Positions 41,975 through 51,592 of a DNA stretch of 64,000 nt are shown here, one piece after another. The translations under genes were made by a program, and so were the position numbers. The notes below the pieces were generated by a model. That model saw only the letters and a list, made by a program, of their open reading frames with translations. It searched no databases and was not told where the DNA came from. Position 1 is the first letter of the stretch, and every line of letters begins with the position of its first letter. The stretch is from an uncultured Eubacteriales bacterium (GTDB lineage Bacteria; Bacillota; Clostridia; Oscillospirales; Oscillospiraceae), in assembly GCA_900546915.1 (NCBI GenBank), contig UREY01000009.1, positions 5,634-69,633 of the forward strand, read 5' to 3'.

Positions 41975-43861
41975 ATGAAACTGATTCCGCAACCCCAACA
42001 GATTGCGCCGCTGCCAGGACAATACCGCATCACATACCGGGACCGCATCACATTGGATGCCGGTTGCAGTCCCGCTGCATATACCTACGCCAAGCTACTG
42101 GCCGGTGAGCTGGAGAAGTCTACCGGCCTCAGCCTGCTGATCGACCGGCGTACTGCCCGCTCCCATCCCGGCATCCACCTGCGGCAGAGCCCGGAGCTGG
42201 AGCAAAGCCTCGGCAAAGAGTCATACGAAATTGGGATCACCCCCCAAGGCGTGGAAATCACCGGCAGCGGGGATGCAGGGCTGCTGCACGGCGTGCAAAC
42301 GCTGCGGCAAATCGTACGGCAAGAAGGCCCCTGCCTGCCCTGTCTTTCCCTCAAGGATAATCCGGCATTGCCCGTGCGGGGGCTGTTTTATGACGTGACC
42401 CGCGGAAGGATTCCCACCACGGCATTTTTAAAGGAATTGGCAGACCGGTGCAGCTATTATAAAATCAACCAGCTGCATTTGTACATGGAGCACACCTTCC
42501 TGTTCGACGGCTTCAGCGAAGTATGGCGGGACGACACGCCTCTGACCCCGGCGGACATTCTGGAGCTGGACGCCTACTGCAGGAGCCTTCAAATCGACCT
42601 GGTGCCTTCCATTGCCACGCTGGGGCACCTGTACAAGGTCTTGCGCACCAAGAGCTACCGGCATCTGTCTGAGATAGAAGAGGCAGACGGGGTTCCCTTC
42701 TCCTTCTATCAGAGGATGTGTCACCATACGCTGAACACCACGGACGAGGCCTCCCTGTCTCTGGTATATGGGATGATTGACGAATTTTTGCCCCTTTTCA
42801 CCTCTCATTTGTTTAACATCAACGGAGATGAGCCCTTTGACCTGGGGCGCGGCCGGGGGAAAGACCGAGCAGATCAAACCGGCAGTCACAGGATGTACGT
42901 CGAGTGGATTCGGAAGATTTGCCGGCATGTGGAAGCGCAGGGTAAGCAGCCCATGTTCTTTGGCGACATCATCTTGGCGCAGCCGGAAACCCTGCAGGAG
43001 CTCCCCAAGGACGTCATCTGCATGAATTGGGATTACGCACCGGAGCCTCGAAAGGAATCCGCCTATCAGCTCTGGTCTCAAGGCGCCAACCAGTATCTCT
43101 GCCCCGGCGTCCAGGGTTGGAAGCAAACCATCAACCGTCTGGATATCGCCTACGCCAACATCAAAAACATGGCCACCCTAGCCCATACATATCAGGCCGC
43201 CGGTCTACTGGTAACGGAATGGGGAGATTTCGGTCACCTGCAGGACCCGGAGTCCTCCACGCCGGGCATCCTCTACAGCGCAGCCATGGGCTGGAACGGG
43301 CAAATTACCCCGGAAGATCAACTAAACGAGGACATCTCCGTGGTGGAATATGGGGACCGCTCCGGGAAACTGCTGTCTGTTCTGCGTACTCTGTGCCAAC
43401 AGGTCGTTATGAACTGGGGCGAAGTGGTGGAATTTGTAGAAATCCAAAACGGACGGCTGCCCGTCAAAACCATGGAGCAATATTGGAAGGATTATCAGTC
43501 CCACATCCAGCAGGGACTGCCCCGGTTGGATGAAATGAATGAGACCATCGACGCATGCCAAGACGAGCTCTGCCGCCTGATGCCCGCCATGCCGGAAAAG
43601 TCGCGCCTCCGTATGCTTCCCTACTTCATCATGTCGGACGGTCAAAAGCTGCTCAACCGCTTCGCCTCACTTCTGGCCGCTCGATATTTGCATGGGAAAA
43701 ATGAGCTGCAGACAGAGCCCCACCGGCTGGCCGAGGAGCTGGAATGCTGGTACGGCCACTACAAGACCCTTTGGAGCAGCAGCAGCCGGGAGAGCGAACT
43801 GTATCGCATCGGAGAAGTCGTTTTTTGGCTTGCCGACCGCCTTCGCACCTGGGAATCATAA
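41975..43861 (+). CDS. Cytoplasmic GH20 beta-N-acetylhexosaminidase
   Basis: A 628-residue glycoside hydrolase. An N-terminal GH20b-like domain (about 1-115) precedes the barrel, which starts near LPVRGLFYDVTRGRIPTTAF. The catalytic pair Asp285-Glu286 lies in FNINGDEPFDLGRG, where the Asp orients the substrate acetamido group. Trp-rich motifs such as CMNWDYAPEP and LLVTEWGDFG line the pocket. No signal peptide is seen, so it likely cleaves imported amino-sugar oligomers or recycled wall material. AGAAGGAGG precedes the ATG. Confidence 0.93.
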   Translation: MKLIPQPQQIAPLPGQYRITYRDRITLDAGCSPAAYTYAKLLAGELEKSTGLSLLIDRRTARSHPGIHLRQSPELEQSLGKESYEIGITPQGVEITGSGDAGLLHGVQTLRQIVRQEGPCLPCLSLKDNPALPVRGLFYDVTRGRIPTTAFLKELADRCSYYKINQLHLYMEHTFLFDGFSEVWRDDTPLTPADILELDAYCRSLQIDLVPSIATLGHLYKVLRTKSYRHLSEIEEADGVPFSFYQRMCHHTLNTTDEASLSLVYGMIDEFLPLFTSHLFNINGDEPFDLGRGRGKDRADQTGSHRMYVEWIRKICRHVEAQGKQPMFFGDIILAQPETLQELPKDVICMNWDYAPEPRKESAYQLWSQGANQYLCPGVQGWKQTINRLDIAYANIKNMATLAHTYQAAGLLVTEWGDFGHLQDPESSTPGILYSAAMGWNGQITPEDQLNEDISVVEYGDRSGKLLSVLRTLCQQVVMNWGEVVEFVEIQNGRLPVKTMEQYWKDYQSHIQQGLPRLDEMNETIDACQDELCRLMPAMPEKSRLRMLPYFIMSDGQKLLNRFASLLAARYLHGKNELQTEPHRLAEELECWYGHYKTLWSSSSRESELYRIGEVVFWLADRLRTWES

Positions 43862-43953
43862 GCCGCCGCTTTCGAGCTCGACATAACCAAGCCCGGCCCG
43901 CCATCTCTTCCCTCGCGAGCGCTGATTCATTCTTACAAAAGGAAGTGTGACCT

Positions 43954-44343
43954 ATGATTGAGCATATCGTCAAGACCATCCTCCCTCCCATCATCGGCAT
44001 TCTAGAGCTTATGGGCATCTTTGTAGTCGCTTGGACCGGATGCCGGGGCTTTTGGGACTACCTGCAAAATACCTTCCGGAAGAAAAACCGTCCGATTCAA
44101 TACAACCTGGCCTCGGGCATGTCCACCGCCTTGGCTTTCAAAATGGCCGCAGAAATTTTAAAGACCGTTTTAGTCGACAACCTGTCCGAGCTTATGATCC
44201 TGGGCGCCATCGTACTACTCCGGGGCGCCATGAGTTTGCTGCTTCACTTTGAGGTCAAGCACGGGAAGCAGGACCACGCCGCGCTTCGCGAATTGCAAAC
44301 GCAGGAAGCGCCGCCGTTGCAGGAGGAGTCCGCAGTAAATTAA
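43954..44343 (+). CDS. DUF1622 family membrane protein
   Basis: A 129-residue protein with two or three hydrophobic segments (ILPPIIGILELMGIFVVAW and LMILGAIVLLRGAMSLLLHF) and the conserved FKMAAEILKTVL stretch of DUF1622. The tail is short and acidic/Glu-rich. Function unknown. AAAGGAAG precedes the ATG; it stands alone on the plus strand. Confidence 0.85.
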   Translation: MIEHIVKTILPPIIGILELMGIFVVAWTGCRGFWDYLQNTFRKKNRPIQYNLASGMSTALAFKMAAEILKTVLVDNLSELMILGAIVLLRGAMSLLLHFEVKHGKQDHAALRELQTQEAPPLQEESAVN

Positions 44344-44462
44344 CCGGACGGAGCATGGCAAAGGCCGGGACACGCATCGGGACCGTCCGTCTGAACCGCG
44401 TTTTGCCAACGCCATTCTGCAGACCGGACGGTCCCACTTACAATTTCAGGAAGTATCTCGCT

Positions 44463-44852
44463 GTGGAGAAAACGCTTTTTAGAAATGTGGATTGTGTTTC
44501 CTTTTATATAGACGACATCGAAGATGGCATTTTGTTTTACTCGAAACAGCTTGGCTTGCAGCTGCTTTGGCGAACGGCAAACGCATGCGGCCTCGGAATG
44601 CGTGAGGGGCATACCGAGGTCCTGCTTGTGACCGAGCGCAATCCCGTCGTACAATTTCGAGTCGATTCCGTCGAAGCCGCTTTGCCGCACTTTTTGGCGT
44701 CCGGCGGCATTCTGGAATGCGGGCCGTTTGACATTGACATTGGAAAATGCGCCGTGGTAAAGGATAAGTGGGCTAACACATACTGCCTTCTCGATATGAC
44801 AAAGGGCGCTTATCAAACGGATGAATATGGAAACGTGATCGGCTTACAGTAA
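44463..44852 (+). CDS. VOC-superfamily (glyoxalase-like) protein
   Basis: A 129-residue protein with the paired beta-alpha-beta-beta-beta modules of the VOC fold, starting NVDCVSFYIDDIEDGILFYS and ending KWANTYCLLDMTKGAY. The metal ligands of true glyoxalase I are not clearly kept, so substrate and metal are unknown. I use the GTG at 44463 with AGGAAG nine bases upstream, since the longer frame from 44355 adds a non-conserved N-terminus. Confidence 0.72.
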   Translation: MEKTLFRNVDCVSFYIDDIEDGILFYSKQLGLQLLWRTANACGLGMREGHTEVLLVTERNPVVQFRVDSVEAALPHFLASGGILECGPFDIDIGKCAVVKDKWANTYCLLDMTKGAYQTDEYGNVIGLQ

Positions 44853-44863
44853 CGTCTGAATGC

Positions 44864-45808
44864 TCATATTTCATTCAGATCCGCCCGAATTTGACTCAGC
44901 CGTTCCATAATCTCCAAAGAGTCCTCTCCGACACAGCCGACCAGCAGGTACCGCTTGTTGAAATGATCCAGCAAAAACCTCTTGACCAAATGGAAGCCCA
45001 CCACATGGCCGGAGGAAGGCACGTGGGTTCGGGGTCCGGTACAGGGGTGGAGCTTTCCCCCAATGGCAATATGGCTCTCGTCCACATAATCAATGGGAAG
45101 ATCCTGGTCGATCAACGCCAGAATTTTTCGCTCCAGCTCCTCCAAATCCAGTTCCGGCTGGTACTCCGGAAATGCCAGGATAAAGCCGTGGTGAATGTCG
45201 TCGTGCTGCGCCCGGTCCCGCTCCTCAGCCGAAATGCAGAATTCACACAGATCCTCCGCCGTGTGCGCCATGAGCCGGTATTTCAGGGACTCCTGGCACC
45301 GCTGGCTGATGGCATCCGGGAAGGGGCCGAAGGGATTGGGACGAGCCACCAGAATTTCCTCTCCCACCCCAATCAGCAGATTTGCGTTGGTGGACAAGAA
45401 GGGATAGATCAGGTCAAAATGCTCCACCACCACCCGTTTACCCCGCCGGACGGCGCGCATGATGGCATCCGCCAGCTCATGAGGCTGGGTAAAGCCCATT
45501 TCAAACCGAATATCCACATGATAGGTATGGGGGGTAAAGAAGCCGGTTTCGCTGTCCTGATCCATGATGGGAAGGGGGCGCACGTTGACGCCGTCATCAT
45601 CGTTGGTCAGCTCCAGACCGGGAAACATCCCCCGGATCAGGACGCTCTTTCCGGACCCACTGTCGCCAATTACGCCAATGAGCTTGTCGAAGGGGCTGAG
45701 ATACATCTGGGCAATCTGAATACCCAGATCGTAAATCCGGTTCCGGCCCCGGGGGGCGTAGAAGGTGCTGAGAATATGGCTTTTTTGCATTCTTCCCGAA
45801 TAAGACAT
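44864..45808 (-). CDS. P-loop NTPase of unknown function, linked to citC
   Basis: A 314-residue protein. A Walker A loop GVIGDSGSGKSVLIRG lies at residues 45-60. A His/Cys-containing C-terminal region (HIAIGGKLHPCTGPRTHVPS, then HVVGFHLVKRF) recalls the second additional domain (SAD) associated with alanyl-tRNA synthetase-like proteins. It begins four bases after the citC stop, in the same operon. The needed prosthetic-group genes citX and citG are not seen in the window, so a maturation role is thinkable, but I do not recognise the function. Confidence 0.75.
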   Translation of the reverse strand: MSYSGRMQKSHILSTFYAPRGRNRIYDLGIQIAQMYLSPFDKLIGVIGDSGSGKSVLIRGMFPGLELTNDDDGVNVRPLPIMDQDSETGFFTPHTYHVDIRFEMGFTQPHELADAIMRAVRRGKRVVVEHFDLIYPFLSTNANLLIGVGEEILVARPNPFGPFPDAISQRCQESLKYRLMAHTAEDLCEFCISAEERDRAQHDDIHHGFILAFPEYQPELDLEELERKILALIDQDLPIDYVDESHIAIGGKLHPCTGPRTHVPSSGHVVGFHLVKRFLLDHFNKRYLLVGCVGEDSLEIMERLSQIRADLNEI

Positions 45809-45812
45809 GGCG

Positions 45813-46787
45813 TTATCCTCCTATTTTTAATTTTAAATAATCATAAGTCGTAGCCGGTACCAGATCCCGGACAGACTGCAGGTCGCCGGCGGTCCAATGA
45901 GCCCGGACCCGGCTGGCGCTGACCGGCTCTCCGCCCACCTTCAGTCTGGGAATCTCGATCATCGCAATCCCCCGTCCAGGCAGGAATGCGTGCATGGCCT
46001 CATTATAGCGCCTGGTCACAGGGTCCAAGGGCTCCGTGCCTACAAACCGCTTTTTCAAATGCAGCGCAGGGGCAAACCGTCCGGCAAAAATCTCCAGGTC
46101 CAATTCACAGTGAATCTCGCCTCCCCGGTTTCTATCTTTGAGGAAATACGTGGGGAAGGTTGCATTGGAAATCAGATAGCCCTGAGTGGGATGAACCGAC
46201 ACATTGGGAAATTCCCGGCAAGCCAGACGCGCCAGTTGCAGTCGATCCTCCGGCGGAAACGGTCCTTTGGGTTCCGATAAAACAAAGACGTACAGCCAAT
46301 CGCAAGCCCGACTGGCCTGTTCCACCAGATACCGGTGCCCCTGCGTAAACGGCGCGCAATTCATCACCACCGCACCGCAAGCTCCACCGGCCTTGGGCAA
46401 TGACTCCAGATACCGGCGCAGGCCGCCCCGCGTGCTCTCCAGCAACATCGCGTCCGCGCAGGCCGCAACCGGAAAAAAGCTCAAGCTCCGGAACAGCGCC
46501 TCATTCACCGGCTTGGTAAACACAAACAGCTGCCGGTGCCCCCCGGCAAAGGCCTCCCGGCGCAGCTCCGTCATTAAGACCTCCGCCAAGCCCCGCCCCT
46601 GAAAAGCCGGATCCACTGCTACGGTCTTGATCACATTTCCATCCAGCGCGCCGCAGGCCAGAATCCGGCCGTCTTCCCGCAGACTGACCGTAGCCTGCAC
46701 CCCTTCGTCCCCATGGAGCCCCTGCTCCTCCAGGAACCGGACGACCGCCTCCGTCTGCCCATTTTGCCGCTCCCAGAAAACTTCCAT
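45813..46787 (-). CDS. citC: [Citrate/citramalate lyase] ligase CitC
   Basis: A 324-residue ligase that acetylates the thiol of the lyase acyl-carrier prosthetic group using acetate and ATP. The N-terminal GNAT-like domain has TVAVDPAFQGRGLAEVLMTE. The C-terminal nucleotidyltransferase domain has GAVVMNCAPFTQGHRYLVEQ (HxGH-like) and ISNATFPTYFLKD. The start at 46785-46787 matches the family and has GGGAAG upstream. It is divergent from citDEF. Confidence 0.92.
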   Translation of the reverse strand: MEVFWERQNGQTEAVVRFLEEQGLHGDEGVQATVSLREDGRILACGALDGNVIKTVAVDPAFQGRGLAEVLMTELRREAFAGGHRQLFVFTKPVNEALFRSLSFFPVAACADAMLLESTRGGLRRYLESLPKAGGACGAVVMNCAPFTQGHRYLVEQASRACDWLYVFVLSEPKGPFPPEDRLQLARLACREFPNVSVHPTQGYLISNATFPTYFLKDRNRGGEIHCELDLEIFAGRFAPALHLKKRFVGTEPLDPVTRRYNEAMHAFLPGRGIAMIEIPRLKVGGEPVSASRVRAHWTAGDLQSVRDLVPATTYDYLKLKIGG

Positions 46788-46903
46788 CGGTTCACTTCCC
46801 TTCCCATACGCCGTCTTTGTCAACAGCCGATCCCAGACATTCAGACAAGGTGAAATCCGCAATCGGTCCGGACGACAAAGCGCCATGTGCGTATGCTACT
46901 TTC

Positions 46904-46931
46904 AGTATACAGGTTTTTTTGATCCTTGCAA
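46904..46931 (-). promoter_or_regulatory. citC: citC promoter
   Basis: Minus strand TTGCAA (46926-46931), 16 bases, TATACT (46904-46909). It lies 21 bases from the divergent citD promoter, so one regulator could act on both. Confidence 0.7.
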
Positions 46932-46952
46932 CAGGAAAAGCAAAAATATCTG

Positions 46953-46981
46953 TTGAAAAAGCAGGAAATCTATTATACAAT
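46953..46981 (+). promoter_or_regulatory. citD: citD promoter
   Basis: TTGAAA (46953-46958), 17 bases, TACAAT (46976-46981), 50 bases before the citD ATG. Confidence 0.75.
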
Positions 46982-47031
46982 ATCCACAAAACAAAATACC
47001 CCTCACCTACTGTTCTTAGGAGGTTTGCCAC

Positions 47032-47307
47032 ATGTCTGAAATACTTCAGCGCGCCACAGCGGGCACCATGGAATCCAGCGATGCCTATGTGGAAATTGAA
47101 CCAAATGAAAACGGCTTGGAAATCCGGCTGGAATCGGTAGTCCTGGAGCAATTCGGCCAGGATATCCGGCAGTCGGTCCAGGCCGTTTTATTACATTACG
47201 GTGTCAAAGACGCAAAGGTAACCGTCGTAGACCGGGGCGCTTTGGACTGCGTCATCCGCGCCCGGGTGGAAACGGCCCTGCGCCGGGGATTGGGAGGCGC
47301 TTTATGA
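47032..47307 (+). CDS. citD: Citrate/citramalate lyase acyl carrier protein (gamma)
   Basis: A 91-residue acyl carrier subunit. The Ser in AGTMESSDAYVEIEP is the expected attachment site of the phosphoribosyl-dephospho-CoA group. The C-terminal DRGALDCVIRARVETALRRG matches CitD. AGGAGG precedes the ATG. The stop overlaps the citE start. Confidence 0.93.
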   Translation: MSEILQRATAGTMESSDAYVEIEPNENGLEIRLESVVLEQFGQDIRQSVQAVLLHYGVKDAKVTVVDRGALDCVIRARVETALRRGLGGAL

Positions 47308-48188
47308 TTCGTTCCATGCTGTTCTTACCGGGAAACACCCCGAACATGCTGATCAACGGAGACGCGCTGGGAGCCGACGCCGTGATTCTGGATTTGGAGG
47401 ACGCCGTATCGCCCCAGGAAAAAGACGCGGCCCGAATTCTGGTCCGCAACGCCCTGTCCCGAATGGGCTTCGGCTGCCGGACGGTGGTGCGGATCAACGC
47501 ATTGGATTCCGGACTGTGTCAGGCAGACCTGGAGGAAATCGTTCCGCAGGGCCCCACCGCCCTCATGCTCCCGAAAACTGCAAACGCCGGCCAAATCCAA
47601 CAGTTGGATGCAGAGATCACCAGACTGGAACAGCAAAACGGCATGAAGCCCGGGCGCGTCGGGGTAATTGCTCTGCTGGAGACGGCGCTGGGAGTGGAAA
47701 ACGCCTTTTCCATCGCGACCGCCAGTCCCCGGGTCCTGGGCCTGTTCCTAGGCGGCGAGGATCTAACGGCAGATCTGCAGTGCAAACGGACGAAAGAAGG
47801 ACGTGAAATTGATTATGCCCGCCAGCGGGTGGTCTGCGCGGCGCGGGCAGCCGGTGTGGAGGCCTTCGACACGCCCTTTACCGACGTGGATGACCTCGAC
47901 GGCCTGCGAGCCGACGCCCGGTATGCCAAAAGCCTTGGCTTCACCGGCAAAGCCAGCATATCCCCCCGCCACGTGACGGGAATTAACGCCGTCTTCTCCC
48001 CCACTGCCCAGGAAATTGCCTATGCCCAAGAGGTCTTGGCCGCCATTGCCGAAGCCAAACGCCAGGGCCGGGGCGCCATTTCCCTTCACGGGAAAATGGT
48101 GGACGCCCCAATTGTGCATCGTGCCGAACAAACTCTGGAAGCAGCCCGGGAATTGGGACTGACTGGAGGTGCCAACCATGAAATCTAA
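47304..48188 (+). CDS. citE: Citrate/citramalate lyase beta subunit
   Basis: A 294-residue HpcH/HpaI-family TIM barrel that cleaves the acyl-carrier thioester. MIRSMLFLPGNTPNMLINGD, DAVILDLEDAVSPQEKDAAR and LGLFLGGEDLTADLQCKR supply metal- and CoA-site residues. Four-base overlap with citD and 11-base overlap with citF show tight coupling. Sequence alone cannot separate citrate from citramalate; the glm-mal context favours citramalyl. Confidence 0.93.
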   Translation: MIRSMLFLPGNTPNMLINGDALGADAVILDLEDAVSPQEKDAARILVRNALSRMGFGCRTVVRINALDSGLCQADLEEIVPQGPTALMLPKTANAGQIQQLDAEITRLEQQNGMKPGRVGVIALLETALGVENAFSIATASPRVLGLFLGGEDLTADLQCKRTKEGREIDYARQRVVCAARAAGVEAFDTPFTDVDDLDGLRADARYAKSLGFTGKASISPRHVTGINAVFSPTAQEIAYAQEVLAAIAEAKRQGRGAISLHGKMVDAPIVHRAEQTLEAARELGLTGGANHEI

Positions 48189-49593
48189 GCTGCTGCACTC
48201 TCTGCGGGAGGCGCTGGAGGCCGCCGGTTTACAAGACGGCATGACCGTTTCATTTCACCACCATCTTCGCAATGGAGATTATATTTTAAATTTGGTGCTG
48301 GAAGAAGCGGCCCGGATGGGCATTCGGAATCTGACCGTAAACGCCAGCTCCCTGTTCGATATTCACATGCCTCTGGTGGGACATATCCGCAACGGCGTCG
48401 CCACCCGGCTGCTGACAGACTATGTCTCCGGCGGCATCGGCCGGCATATTTCCTCCGGGATTCTTTCAGAGCCGGTGGAATTTCGCTCTCACGGAACGCG
48501 GGCAGCGGACATCGCCGCAGGCCGTACTCCCATCGATGTCGCTTTTGTAGCGGTTCCGGCGGCCGACTGCCGGGGAAACGCCACGGGAAAGCTGGGCGCC
48601 GCCGCCTGCGGCAGTCTGGGTTATGCCATACCGGACGCCATGTATGCCAAAAAAGTTGTCGTCCTCACCGATACCCTTCTCCCCTATCCCTTGCCGGACT
48701 GGGCCATTTCCGAGAATTGGGTGGATTATGTGGTGCAGGTGGACGCCATCGGAGATCCGAAGGGCATTCTCTCCGGCACCACCCGGATCACGCGGGACCC
48801 GGTGGGGCTGGTGATGGCAGATACCGCCGCCCAGGTCATCGCTGCCTCCGGCCTTCTGCAAGACGGCTTCTCCTTCCAAACAGGCGCCGGCGGCGCTTCC
48901 CTGGCAGCCGCCGCCTCCCTGAAGGAAATTATGCTGCGGGACAACATCCAGGGCAGTTTCGCTCTGGGCGGAATTACCGGTTATCTGGTGGAGATGCTTC
49001 GGGCGGGGTGCTTCCGCCAGCTCATGGATGTACAATGCTTCGACCTGGATGCCGTTGCCTCCATCCGGGACGATCCCAGACACAGAGAAATCTCCGCCGG
49101 GCACTACGCGGCCCCCGGAACCCGCGGCGCCGTGGTGGACAGCCTGGACGTGGTTATTTTGGGCGCGACAGAAATTGATACGGACTTTAATGTCAATGTC
49201 CACACCGATTCCAACGGCTGCCTCATGGGCGGCTCGGGCGGACATACCGACGCCGCCGCCGGCGCCCGGCTCACCATGATCATCGCCCCGCTGGTTCGCG
49301 CCCGTCTGCCCATTGTAACAGACCGGGTGGCCTGTATTTCTACCCCCGGCGCTGATGTCGACGTTTTGGTCACACAGCGAGGCGTGGCCGTAAACCCCCT
49401 GCGCCCTGAGTTGGCCGCCCAGCTCCGGCAGGCAGGTCTGCCTGTGGTAGAGATTCAGGACCTGAAACGCCGGGCCGAAGCCATCACCGGCGTCCCCAGA
49501 AAGACACCCCGGGACGGGCGGACGGTGGCCCGGGTCCTGGGACGGGACGGCGCGGTCCAGGATCTGATACGAGAATTGCCGGGGGAACCATAA
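48178..49593 (+). CDS. citF: Citrate/citramalate lyase alpha subunit (acyl transferase)
   Basis: A 471-residue subunit that swaps acetyl for the substrate on the carrier. Family motifs include TVSFHHHLRNGDYILNLVLE, GTTRITRDPVGL, FSFQTGAGGASLA, NVNVHTDSNGCLMGGSGGH and VTQRGVAVNPLRPEL. The ATG at 48178 has GGAGG nine bases upstream; an in-frame GTG three codons earlier overlaps that site. Confidence 0.94.
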   Translation: MKSKLLHSLREALEAAGLQDGMTVSFHHHLRNGDYILNLVLEEAARMGIRNLTVNASSLFDIHMPLVGHIRNGVATRLLTDYVSGGIGRHISSGILSEPVEFRSHGTRAADIAAGRTPIDVAFVAVPAADCRGNATGKLGAAACGSLGYAIPDAMYAKKVVVLTDTLLPYPLPDWAISENWVDYVVQVDAIGDPKGILSGTTRITRDPVGLVMADTAAQVIAASGLLQDGFSFQTGAGGASLAAAASLKEIMLRDNIQGSFALGGITGYLVEMLRAGCFRQLMDVQCFDLDAVASIRDDPRHREISAGHYAAPGTRGAVVDSLDVVILGATEIDTDFNVNVHTDSNGCLMGGSGGHTDAAAGARLTMIIAPLVRARLPIVTDRVACISTPGADVDVLVTQRGVAVNPLRPELAAQLRQAGLPVVEIQDLKRRAEAITGVPRKTPRDGRTVARVLGRDGAVQDLIRELPGEP

Positions 49594-49609
49594 ATCTTCC
49601 CCTGTGCTC

Positions 49610-49638
49610 TTGACAGCCGAGGAAAAACAAGGTATAGT
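49610..49638 (+). promoter_or_regulatory. Promoter of the glm-mal operon
   Basis: TTGACA (49610-49615), 17 bases, TATAGT (49633-49638). The transcript would have a leader of about 100 bases before glmS with no riboswitch that I recognise. This lets the glm genes be made separately from citDEF. Confidence 0.85.
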
Positions 49639-49743
49639 ACCCTTACAAAATACATAATATTTCTGCATAATCGCATATCTTCCCCGGCTTGCATCCCTTA
49701 CCTTCTGAACCCCAGCCAAAAACATGATTTGGAGTGGATAACC

Positions 49744-50196
49744 ATGGAGCGAAAAAAGAAAGTGTTGGTCATGGGCGTCATCGGCGCCGACGTACACGCT
49801 GTTGGCAACCGCATCCTGTATCAGGCCTTTACCGAAGCCGGATTTGAAGTCATCAATCTGGGCGTCATGGTCTCGCAGGAGGAGTACATCGCTGCCGCAG
49901 TCGAATCCAATGCCGATGCCATTGTGGTCTCTTCCCTATACGGGCAGGGAGAACTGGACTGCCGGGGCATGAGAGAAAAATGCGACGAAGCAGGACTGCA
50001 AGGCATTCCCCTTCTGGTAGGCGGCAACATCGTCATCGGCAAACAGCGTTTTGAAGATGTGGAGGCCCGGTTCCACGCCATGGGCTTCGACCGGGCATTC
50101 CCCCCGGGAACCATGCCGGAGGTCACCATCGCCGCCCTGCGGGAAATTCTCCATATGGACTCCCCAGCCGGTGAGGAGCCTCAGAACGGACGGTGA
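49744..50196 (+). CDS. glmS: Glutamate mutase sigma subunit (B12-binding)
   Basis: A 150-residue cobalamin-binding subunit. The signature [15 protein letters not shown] contains the D-x-H-x-x-G motif (Asp16, His18, Gly21), in which the His replaces the lower axial ligand of coenzyme B12. [15 protein letters not shown] and [14 protein letters not shown] line the binding fold. The ATG at 49744 follows GGAG. Confidence 0.95.
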   Translation: MERKKKVLVMGVIGADVHAVGNRILYQAFTEAGFEVINLGVMVSQEEYIAAAVESNADAIVVSSLYGQGELDCRGMREKCDEAGLQGIPLLVGGNIVIGKQRFEDVEARFHAMGFDRAFPPGTMPEVTIAALREILHMDSPAGEEPQNGR

Positions 50197-50200
50197 CATC

Positions 50201-51592
50201 ATGACGCCCATTCTGTTGATTGATTTCGGCAGTACATACACCAAGGTTACCGCTGTGGATATCGATCAGCCGTCGCTTCTCGGAACGGCCGCCTCCTATA
50301 CCACGGTGGAAACCGACGTCACGGAAGGCCTGCATCAAGCTCTGACACTGCTGGAACAGCAAACCGGTCCTCTGACCTTCTCCCATCGTTACGCCTGCTC
50401 CTCTGCTGCCGGCGGCCTGCGGATGATTGCCTCCGGCCTGGTCCCCGAGCTGACTGCGCAAGCGGCCCGGGAAGCCAGCCTCGGCGCAGGGGCTAAGGTG
50501 CTGAAAACCTACGCCTTCCAATTGACGGAAGACGACGCCGAGGAGATCGCCTCCCTGCAGCCGGACATTTTCCTTCTGGTGGGGGGAACCGACGGCGGAA
50601 ACACCGACTGTATTCTCCACAATGCCCAGGTGCTGGCCGACCTCGGCGGAAATTTTCCCATTGTCGTCGCCGGAAACCGCACCGCATCCCGGCAATGCCA
50701 GCGAATCCTTGCAGGACGCGAGGTTCACCTGTGCGAAAACGTCATGCCCAAATTCGGCGTACTCAATATTGAACCCGCTCAGCAGGTCATTCGGGAGGTG
50801 TTCCTCCGGCGCATCGTCAAGGCCAAGGGCTTATCCAAAACCGATTCCCTCCTGTCCGGCATTCTGATGCCGACCCCCTCGGCCGTCATGCGGGCCATCG
50901 AACTGCTGGCCAACGGCTGTGAAGAAGAATCGGGCATCGGAGAGCTGCTGGCCGTAGACGTGGGAGGCGCTACGACAGATGTCTACTCTGTTTCAGAGGG
51001 CGCACCCGCCCGGGCCAACACAGTATGCAAAGGACTGCCGGAGCCCTACGTCAAACGGACCGTGGAAGGGGACATCGGCATGCGGTACAGCGTCCGGGGC
51101 ATTCTGGACGCCGCCGGCCCGGCTAAGCTCAGCCGGATTTCCGGCCTGCCTGTTCCCACTGTTCTGGAGCTGACTCAATTTCTGCGGGAGCACACCGACA
51201 CGCTGCCGGATGGAGATCCAAAGCTGGAGGCTTTGGACCGGGCCCTTGCCAGCTGCGCCATAGAAACAGCAGTCATCCGCCACGCCGGCAGCATTGAGGA
51301 AGCTTACACCCTCATGGGTCTGACCTATGTCCAAACCGGCAAGGATTTAACCCCCGTAACCAATCTGGTGGTCACAGGCGGAAGCCTGATTCATACCACG
51401 CAAACCTCAGAAATCGCCTCTTACGCTCTGTATGATCCCGCGCAGCCCATGTCCCTGCGGCCCAAAGAGGCCCGGGTACTGGTGGACCGGCAATACATTC
51501 TTTCCGCCATGGGGCTGCTGGCTGCAAGTCATCCCGCCTGCGCTTTGCGAATCATGAAAAAGGAGATCAAGGTAGATGGAGATCCAAAATAA
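50201..51592 (+). CDS. glmL: Glutamate mutase reactivating/chaperone protein GlmL (MutL)
   Basis: A 463-residue ASKHA-fold ATPase thought to reactivate damaged glutamate mutase or exchange its cofactor. It starts [20 protein letters not shown] and has [38 protein letters not shown] and [11 protein letters not shown] nucleotide-binding motifs. It begins four bases after glmS and overlaps glmE by 17 bases. Confidence 0.93.
   Translation: MTPILLIDFGSTYTKVTAVDIDQPSLLGTAASYTTVETDVTEGLHQALTLLEQQTGPLTFSHRYACSSAAGGLRMIASGLVPELTAQAAREASLGAGAKVLKTYAFQLTEDDAEEIASLQPDIFLLVGGTDGGNTDCILHNAQVLADLGGNFPIVVAGNRTASRQCQRILAGREVHLCENVMPKFGVLNIEPAQQVIREVFLRRIVKAKGLSKTDSLLSGILMPTPSAVMRAIELLANGCEEESGIGELLAVDVGGATTDVYSVSEGAPARANTVCKGLPEPYVKRTVEGDIGMRYSVRGILDAAGPAKLSRISGLPVPTVLELTQFLREHTDTLPDGDPKLEALDRALASCAIETAVIRHAGSIEEAYTLMGLTYVQTGKDLTPVTNLVVTGGSLIHTTQTSEIASYALYDPAQPMSLRPKEARVLVDRQYILSAMGLLAASHPACALRIMKKEIKVDGDPK

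Noticed and set aside
49639..49743. Cobalamin riboswitch before the B12-dependent glutamate mutase operon
   Set aside because: The leader is only about 100 bases and shows no B12-box or long folded core.
48466..49797. 443-codon minus-strand frame opposite citF
   Set aside because: Antisense to a clearly coding gene with conserved motifs; composition is shadow-like.
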